A DNA stretch of 10,014 nucleotides from Candidatus Roizmanbacteria bacterium CG22_combo_CG10-13_8_21_14_all_34_12 (GTDB lineage: Bacteria; Patescibacteriota; Microgenomatia; UBA1406; GWC2-37-13): assembly GCA_002786595.1 (NCBI GenBank), contig PCTC01000052.1:1-10014 (forward strand), written 5' to 3'. Under the pieces are notes generated by a model. That model was not told the DNA's origin, searched no databases, and saw only the letters and a program-made list of their open reading frames with translations. Positions within the stretch are counted from its first letter, which is position 1. The number at the start of each line of letters is the position of its first letter. Positions 5,047 to 10,014 of this stretch are shown one piece after another. Made by a program: the position numbers and the translations under genes.

Positions 5047-7410
5047 ATGGACCAGATTGATTATCAAATAATTATTGATAGGGTAATTACAATAAGTTTA
5101 GCTGGTTTAGCCGCAATACTCGCGGCTGGATTGACTTTAATTCTTATTTATTTGATTGTCATTTATTTCCGTTTAAAAAAAAGAGAGCAAATTTCTTTGG
5201 AAATGGTAACTTTAGAAGTAAAATTAGCTAAAGAAAATGAAATCAAAATTGATGCCGCTGATCAGATGTTTTCTTCATTCTCATCACTCAAAAAGTCGGG
5301 CTTTTGGTCATTTTTGGAAGTTGATGACGTAGTTTCTTTTGAAATTATTGGTAAAAAAGCTGAAATAAGATTCTATGTTTCAGCCCCAAATAGGATAATT
5401 GATCTAATCGAAAAAACAATTTATGGCTATTATCCGATGGCTGATATTCGCAAAGTTGACGAACCAAATATTTTCTCTGAACAAGGGAAGGTAGTTTTTG
5501 GCGGTTTAGTGCAAAAAGAAGCTTTATATATGCCTGTTCGTCTCTATCGTGATTTACCAACTGATTCTTTATCCGCAATTACTTCGGCCCTATCAAAATT
5601 TGATGACAACGAAGCGGGTATTATCCAAATTTTAATTCGTCCGGCAGGTGGTAAATGGAAAAATTCCGGGAAAAGTTATGTTTCCAGCACTAAAAAAAAT
5701 GAAGCTAACCCGGAAAAAGCCACCTTTAAAACCGATCCGAAAGTACTGGAAAAAATTGAAGACAAAAGTTCAAAATCAGGCTTTGAGACAACGATTCGTT
5801 TTGTTGTCACGGCGTCAACTAAAGATATGGCTGATACCCATTTAAAAAATATCAAAAATGCTTTTACCCAATTTAATTCTGATTTAAATAATTTTGGCGG
5901 GACAAAAGAGTTATTTAAAGGCGGATTTATGATTAATTTTATCTATAAATTTTTTCCTATTATAGATTTGGCATTTTGGCCTTTTGGTAAATCAATTTCA
6001 GTTTTATCAACAGACGAACTGGCAACTATTTTTCATTTTCCAAATAAAACCGTAGAAACGCCTCACATCAAATGGCTGAAAGCTAAGACCGCCCCCGTTC
6101 CCATAGAAGTTCCTCAGTCGGGGGGGACGTCCGTTGGAGGCGGCTATTACCGCGGAGTTAAACGTCCGGTTACAATCAGAGTAGAAGATCGCAGGCGCCA
6201 CGTTTATATCATTGGAAAAACCGGTGTAGGAAAATCAGTCCTTCTTCATGACATGGCGATCCAAGATATTAAGGCCGGTCACGGTGTTTGCGTGATCGAT
6301 CCGCACGGAGATTTGATTGATGACATTATTAAATATATCCCGCCCGAACGGGCTGAAGACGTCATTTATTTTGATCCATCTGACGTCGAGCGTCCGATGG
6401 GTTTAAATTTACTTGAAGCTAAAACTGAAGATCAAAAGCACTTCATAACAACCTCAATTATAAATCTTATGTATAAACTTTATGATCCGCAAAGAACCGG
6501 TATTATTGGTCCTCGGTTTGAACATGCCGTCCGCAACGCCATGTTAACCGTGATGAGTGAGAAAGGTTCAACTTTTGTCGAAATTGTGAGAGTTTTGACT
6601 GATCCAAAATATGTCCAGGAATTATTACCTAAAGTTCAGGATCCGATCGTTCGTCGTTATTGGACAGATCAAATTGCCCAAACCTCAGATTTTCATAAAT
6701 CAGAAGTCCTTGATTATATCGTCTCCAAATTCGGCCGTTTTATTACCAATAAAACCATGAGAAATATTATTGGCCAATCAGATTCAGCTTTTGATTTTCG
6801 GAAAGTGATGGATGAAGGAAAAATTCTCTTGATTAATTTATCTAAAGGAAAACTTGGAGAAGAAAATTCCAGCTTTTTAGGACTAGTTTTAATCCCAAAA
6901 ATTTTGATTGCAGCGATGAGCAGACAGGAAATACCGGAAGATAAACGTCGCGATTTTTTCCTTTATGTTGATGAGTTCCAAAATTTTGCCACACCAGATT
7001 TTGCTACTATACTGTCAGAAGCCCGAAAATATCATCTTAATTTAACGGTTGCTAATCAATTTATCGGGCAGATGGATGATGAAGTTAAAAATGCTATTTT
7101 TGGAAACGTTGGAACTTTGATCTCTTTTAGAGTTGGTGTGACCGATGCTTCATACATGCAAAGGGAATATCAACCGGTATTTGGTGAAACGGACTTGATT
7201 AATATAGAAAGATTTCATGCCTATATGAAGACAATCGTTGACAATGAACCGGTGCCGCCTTTTTCAGTTGATATGACTAAAGACATTAAAATATTTAAAG
7301 CCGGGGCTAATGAAAAAATTGCCCAAGCCATTATTCAACTTTCCCGTCTAAAATATGGTCGCCCTAGAGAGTTAGTTGAGGCGGAGATTAATCAGAGAGC
7401 GAGACTATAA
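5047..7410 (+). CDS. Membrane-anchored VirD4/TraG-like ATPase (type IV coupling-protein family)
   Basis: The protein has 787 residues. One N-terminal transmembrane helix lies at about 16-41. A domain of several hundred residues follows, of a kind seen in Patescibacteria, and then a P-loop motor domain. Walker A is GKTGVGKS (390-397), DPHGD is at 418-422, Walker B is FFLYVDE (637-643), and a sensor-like ANQF has Gln671. The C-terminal half matches the TraD/VirD4/TrwB ATPases that feed DNA or protein into type IV secretion or conjugation machines; HerA-like DNA translocases are the nearest alternative. No relaxase or VirB genes are in the window, so a role in conjugation is not shown. Its original divergent neighbour was probably the TPR gene now at 3116-3514. 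The ATG follows a TATACT element in a leaderless layout. Confidence 0.88.
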   Translation: MDQIDYQIIIDRVITISLAGLAAILAAGLTLILIYLIVIYFRLKKREQISLEMVTLEVKLAKENEIKIDAADQMFSSFSSLKKSGFWSFLEVDDVVSFEIIGKKAEIRFYVSAPNRIIDLIEKTIYGYYPMADIRKVDEPNIFSEQGKVVFGGLVQKEALYMPVRLYRDLPTDSLSAITSALSKFDDNEAGIIQILIRPAGGKWKNSGKSYVSSTKKNEANPEKATFKTDPKVLEKIEDKSSKSGFETTIRFVVTASTKDMADTHLKNIKNAFTQFNSDLNNFGGTKELFKGGFMINFIYKFFPIIDLAFWPFGKSISVLSTDELATIFHFPNKTVETPHIKWLKAKTAPVPIEVPQSGGTSVGGGYYRGVKRPVTIRVEDRRRHVYIIGKTGVGKSVLLHDMAIQDIKAGHGVCVIDPHGDLIDDIIKYIPPERAEDVIYFDPSDVERPMGLNLLEAKTEDQKHFITTSIINLMYKLYDPQRTGIIGPRFEHAVRNAMLTVMSEKGSTFVEIVRVLTDPKYVQELLPKVQDPIVRRYWTDQIAQTSDFHKSEVLDYIVSKFGRFITNKTMRNIIGQSDSAFDFRKVMDEGKILLINLSKGKLGEENSSFLGLVLIPKILIAAMSRQEIPEDKRRDFFLYVDEFQNFATPDFATILSEARKYHLNLTVANQFIGQMDDEVKNAIFGNVGTLISFRVGVTDASYMQREYQPVFGETDLINIERFHAYMKTIVDNEPVPPFSVDMTKDIKIFKAGANEKIAQAIIQLSRLKYGRPRELVEAEINQRARL

Positions 7411-7416
7411 GAAAGA

Positions 7417-7504
7417 TCAAAGTGCAGAGTTCAAATATCAAAGATTAGTTAAAATTTAAAAAACTTTGAGCTTTTAACTTGGTTTTGATCTTTGAAATTT
7501 GATT
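7417..7504. repeat. Inverted 7-bp arrays, TCAAANN and NNTTTGA
   Basis: Bases 7417-7444 are four heptads of the form TCAAANN, one of them degenerate. Bases 7482-7502 are three heptads of the reverse form NNTTTGA. The arrangement repeats the plan seen at 3030-3117 with a different core. It fills the space between the coupling ATPase and the flavoprotein gene and would lie in the 5' leader or promoter of the latter. Confidence 0.7.
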
Positions 7505-7512
7505 TTTTAACA

Positions 7513-8268
7513 ATGCTAAGTACATATAAAACAAGCCTATCTAAGAAATCCCAACTTAACTCTAATACTTACCTCTATCATTTTGATCTGATAGAGCCTA
7601 AGGAAATTATTTTTAAACCTGGTCAATATGTTATGCTCAAAGTTCCCTCCATTAATGGTCCCGTTTCCCGTCTTTATTCAATTGCGTCTCCTAATAATAT
7701 TAAAAACAGTTTTGAATTAATTGTCGAAATAGTTCCATGTGGTTTAGCATCAAATTATCTATTTTCACTTAAAGAAAACTCCGAAGTGACATTTCAAGGC
7801 CCAGCAGGAATGTTTGGATTGAAGAAAAATAAACGGGATAAAATATTTATGGTGACCGGAACAGGAATAGCACCGGTAAGATCAATGGTAATTTCTAATT
7901 TCAAATTTCTAATTTCTAAAGAAATTCCAAATTCCAAACTCCAAATTTATTGGGGAATGAAAAATTATAAGGATATTTATTTATTGGATGAATTAAAACA
8001 ATTAAACAATGAAACAATGAAGCAATTTGAATTCAAGATTTGTCTTTCCCGCGAACAAAATCTTGACATAATCCCGGAGGAAGATAGAAAATATTTTGAA
8101 CTCGGACACGTCAATTCATGTTTTGATCAACACATTGAAAATTGTAAATTGAAAATTGAAAATTTAGATTATTATCTTTGTGGTGGTCGTCAAGTAGTCG
8201 AATCACTCAAACAATTTTTATTAATCAAAAATATTTCTCAAGAGAATATTATGTTTGAAAAATTCTAA
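7513..8268 (+). CDS. FAD/NAD(P)-binding oxidoreductase, ferredoxin-NADP reductase family
   Basis: The 251-residue protein has the two-domain ferredoxin reductase fold. The FAD-domain motifs are KPGQYV (36-40 region), RLYSIAS (53-59) and GPAGMFGL (97-103). The nucleotide-binding motifs are GTGIAP (116-121), IYWGMKNYKDIYLLDEL (145-161) and YYLCGG (220-225), and the chain ends in MFEKF as usual in the family. It should move electrons between NAD(P)H and a carrier such as ferredoxin or flavodoxin; no iron-sulphur domain is fused and no partner gene is visible. A TTG at 7492 would extend it by seven residues through the heptad repeats, so the ATG at 7513 is preferred. Two repeat arrays inside the gene encode the variable segments near residues 127-146 and 208-218. 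Its stop abuts that of the convergent PBP gene. Confidence 0.88.
   Translation: MLSTYKTSLSKKSQLNSNTYLYHFDLIEPKEIIFKPGQYVMLKVPSINGPVSRLYSIASPNNIKNSFELIVEIVPCGLASNYLFSLKENSEVTFQGPAGMFGLKKNKRDKIFMVTGTGIAPVRSMVISNFKFLISKEIPNSKLQIYWGMKNYKDIYLLDELKQLNNETMKQFEFKICLSREQNLDIIPEEDRKYFELGHVNSCFDQHIENCKLKIENLDYYLCGGRQVVESLKQFLLIKNISQENIMFEKF
7891..7949. repeat. Inverted 7-bp arrays inside the reductase gene
   Basis: Four heptads ATTTCWA (7891-7918) are followed by four heptads AAAYTCC or similar (7922-7949). Read as AATTTNN and its reverse complement, they form the same inverted two-arm plan as the intergenic arrays. The frame stays open, encoding the surface-like loop between the NAD-binding GTGIAP motif and the next beta strand. 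Confidence 0.75.
7998..8021. repeat. Three 8-bp units inside the reductase gene
   Basis: ACAATTAA is followed by two exact copies of ACAATGAA, encoding part of LNNETMK. The period is eight, not seven, so it may be a coincidence of AT-rich coding sequence. Confidence 0.45.
8134..8161. repeat. Four ATTGWAA-type 7-bp units inside the reductase gene
   Basis: ATTGAAA, ATTGTAA, ATTGAAA and ATTGAAA lie head to tail, with a decayed fifth unit to 8168. They encode IENCKLKIENL. No equally clear inverted partner was found. Confidence 0.7.
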
Positions 8269-9930
8269 TTATTGACTTCTTTCAAAGTATGCCTTTAATA
8301 TTTCTTTAGCGATTGGTCCGGCGACATCAGATCCCTGCCCACCTTCTTCAATTAATATTGTTACCGAGATTTCAGGATTATCATATGGAGCGAAAGCTGT
8401 TATCCAAGCATGTGGCATTCCTGATGTAGCATGAGATTCAGCTGTACCAGTCTTGCATCCGACCTGAATTTTGGTTAAGGTCTGACCCTGCTTTTCTTGT
8501 TTTGCAGGGTCAGACCTTATTGAAAAGTCGAAAAGAGGCCATCCAGTACCTCCGGTTGAACAGGCCTGCTTCATTCCTTCGCGAATTAAAGAGATTGTTT
8601 TATCAGAAATCGGCAATTTTTTACATGATGGTAGAGACGCAAAATTTTGCGTCTCTACATTTTTTTTTAATAATTGTGGCTTACATAAATATCCGCCATT
8701 AGCAAACACATCGGCGACGAGTGCCATTTGCAAAGGAGTGGTTCCAACATATCCTTGTCCAATCGATAAATTGTAAGTGTCACCCAAATACCAATTTTCT
8801 TTTAGTACTTCCTTTTTCCAAAATGTTGAGGGAATAATTCCTTCAACCTCGTCTATACCAATTTTTGTTAACTTTCCCAGTCCAAAAATATCAGACCATT
8901 TTTTAATTTTTTCCACACCGGTTTTTTCCCCAACCTTGTAAAAAAATATATCATTTGATCTTCTGATTGCTTTAATTATGTCAACCATACCCTCAACTTT
9001 TCCATACTGCAAGTAATACCAGTTGCCAAAAGTAGCTGCTCCAGCCTTAATACTTCCTTTATCTTCAATTTCAGTTTTTTCATCAATAGCCTTTTCTTCC
9101 AAACCAGCCGTTGCAACGATAAGCTTAAAAAGAGACCCGGGCGGATAAGTGGCCTCGGTGACACGGTTAAATAAAGGATTTTCCGCATCGGTTAAATAGC
9201 CTTGAATATTGGTACTTGAATTATCTTCGAAATCTTGAGAATTAAAGGAAGGGGTGGAAACACTGGCCAATATTTCTCCGGTTTTTGGATTAGTTACAAC
9301 TATTGCAGCTTTGACATTTTTTACCAATTCATAGGCTTTTTTTTGTAATTCAAAATCAAGGGCGAGCTGAATCTTATCACCGGGAATTGGAGGGAGAACA
9401 TCGACGGTTTTTAAATATCGTCCTTGAGCGTCAATTTCCACTAATTTTTTTCCGGGTTGTCCACGTAATTCACAATCAAATAACTTTTCAATTCCTTTCT
9501 TTCCAGTTCGGCTACCTAATTGAAGTTTATATTGACAGGTATCATTTCTAAGATCATTTTTGTCAGCTATTTGACGGTAACCAATAAAGGGAGCAACGAC
9601 TTCAGGATTTTGATAAACTCGCTTAGAAATTATTAATTTTTGATTAATATCAGGTTTCAAGTTTTGAGCAATAATAAATCCTTTTCGATCTACTATATCT
9701 CCACGGGGAGCTTCAATTGTAATTTCTCTAAGTCGATTTTGCTCCGAAAGAGTACGGTAGTAACTACCCTTGACGATTGTCAGTTGAAAAAGTCTCAAAA
9801 ACAAAATAATTAAAAAAAGGAAAATTATTGTAATATATATAAAAAAAATATTTTTTGCCAATTGGCTATCGGATCGAAAGAAATGAAGACCTTTTGAGTC
9901 GCCTTTTTGAAAGAATGGGAGTCTGTCCAT
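8269..9930 (-). CDS. Class B penicillin-binding protein 2-like transpeptidase
   Basis: The 553-residue protein cross-links peptidoglycan outside the membrane. A transmembrane helix lies at 28-48. The class B signature APRGDIVDRKG (74-84) opens the non-catalytic domain. The transpeptidase motifs are SLFK with catalytic Ser266 and Lys269, SND (325-327) and KTGT (493-496). The order and size fit PBP2/MrdA of the elongation machinery, though a division-type PBP3 cannot be excluded; no rodA is in the window. Two perfect palindromes lie in frame within the transpeptidase domain and encode VETQNFASL (425-433) and a roughly 16-residue Lys/Gln-rich segment (471-486) just before KTG. Both look like insertions absent from typical family members. 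The ATG lies six bases after a TATAAG element. Confidence 0.9.
   Translation of the reverse strand: MDRLPFFQKGDSKGLHFFRSDSQLAKNIFFIYITIIFLFLIILFLRLFQLTIVKGSYYRTLSEQNRLREITIEAPRGDIVDRKGFIIAQNLKPDINQKLIISKRVYQNPEVVAPFIGYRQIADKNDLRNDTCQYKLQLGSRTGKKGIEKLFDCELRGQPGKKLVEIDAQGRYLKTVDVLPPIPGDKIQLALDFELQKKAYELVKNVKAAIVVTNPKTGEILASVSTPSFNSQDFEDNSSTNIQGYLTDAENPLFNRVTEATYPPGSLFKLIVATAGLEEKAIDEKTEIEDKGSIKAGAATFGNWYYLQYGKVEGMVDIIKAIRRSNDIFFYKVGEKTGVEKIKKWSDIFGLGKLTKIGIDEVEGIIPSTFWKKEVLKENWYLGDTYNLSIGQGYVGTTPLQMALVADVFANGGYLCKPQLLKKNVETQNFASLPSCKKLPISDKTISLIREGMKQACSTGGTGWPLFDFSIRSDPAKQEKQGQTLTKIQVGCKTGTAESHATSGMPHAWITAFAPYDNPEISVTILIEEGGQGSDVAGPIAKEILKAYFERSQ
8476..8519. repeat. Perfect inverted repeat, 16-bp arms, inside the PBP gene
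   Basis: TAAGGTCTGACCCTGC (8476-8491) and its exact reverse complement (8504-8519) flank a 12-base T-rich loop. The coding frame continues through it as residues 471-486, between WPLFDF and the conserved KIQVGCKTG region. Confidence 0.9.
8631..8658. repeat. Perfect 28-bp palindrome inside the PBP gene
   Basis: The half-site is GTAGAGACGCAAAA, followed directly by its reverse complement. Being a true palindrome, it encodes VETQNFASL whichever way it was inserted. Similar GTAGAGACG palindromes are known to me as dispersed repeats in cyanobacteria, which is recollection rather than a search result. Confidence 0.92.
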
Positions 9931-9936
9931 ATTTAA

Positions 9937-9942
9937 CTTATA
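9937..9942 (-). promoter_or_regulatory. -10-like element of the PBP gene, leaderless layout
   Basis: TATAAG on the minus strand lies six bases before the ATG at 9930, the same distance as at the coupling ATPase gene. No good -35 is visible at 16-18 bp. Confidence 0.4.
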
Positions 9943-9966
9943 AAATATCCCTGGGTAAAATATCCC
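9941..9966. repeat. Direct repeat TAAAATATCCC x2 upstream of the PBP gene
   Basis: Copies lie at 9941-9951 and 9956-9966, a 15-bp period. CTGGG and CCCAG (9951-9968) also form an inverted repeat across the second copy. The position over and just upstream of the -10 would suit a regulator site; no regulator is known. Confidence 0.4.
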
Positions 9967-10014
9967 AGCAACAAAATATGTAAAATTAAAAAAACAATAA
10001 AAATCAAATATTTA

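Noticed and set aside
8502..8702. Plus-strand 66-residue open frame containing VETQNFASL
   Set aside because: It is a shadow of the PBP gene; the shared peptide arises because the 28-bp palindrome reads the same on both strands.

Overview
The window is AT-rich bacterial DNA using the standard code. It probably comes from the Patescibacteria (Candidate Phyla Radiation), perhaps Microgenomates. The grounds are the compact layout, small genes, a membrane-anchored VirD4/TraG-like ATPase typical of that group, start codons without Shine-Dalgarno sequences, and several short-period repeat families. The lineage is inferred from style, not from a marker gene.

Left part, 1-3540, all minus strand: a small TPR membrane protein, an acylphosphatase, then a leucine operon. 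That operon has its own extended -10 promoter, a 27-residue leader peptide with three consecutive Leu codons, an attenuator terminator, leuA (2-isopropylmalate synthase without its regulatory domain), and a fused isopropylmalate dehydratase with the small subunit first. The fusion gene runs off the left edge. LeuA makes 2-isopropylmalate and LeuD-LeuC isomerises it to 3-isopropylmalate.

Middle part, 3541-5000: an accessory insert of about 1.46 kb, flanked by imperfect direct copies of a ~45-bp divergent promoter region. It holds REP-like palindromes, a broken IS30-type transposase, a 63-nt cloverleaf-forming sequence, and two small unrecognised genes. Both small genes have TTGACA promoters whose spacers are trinucleotide repeats (17 and 11 bp).

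Right part, 5001-10014: a 787-residue membrane-anchored coupling-type ATPase (plus), a ferredoxin reductase-type flavoprotein (plus), and a class B penicillin-binding protein (minus) whose stop codon abuts that of the flavoprotein. The flavoprotein gene carries 7-bp-period arrays inside its coding sequence. The PBP gene carries two perfect palindromes in frame, close to the KTG motif, which recall Rickettsia palindromic elements.

The points most worth checking are the peptide-dependent leucine attenuator, the repeat-spaced promoters, the cloverleaf, the split duplicated promoter around the insert, and the repeats inside coding sequences.
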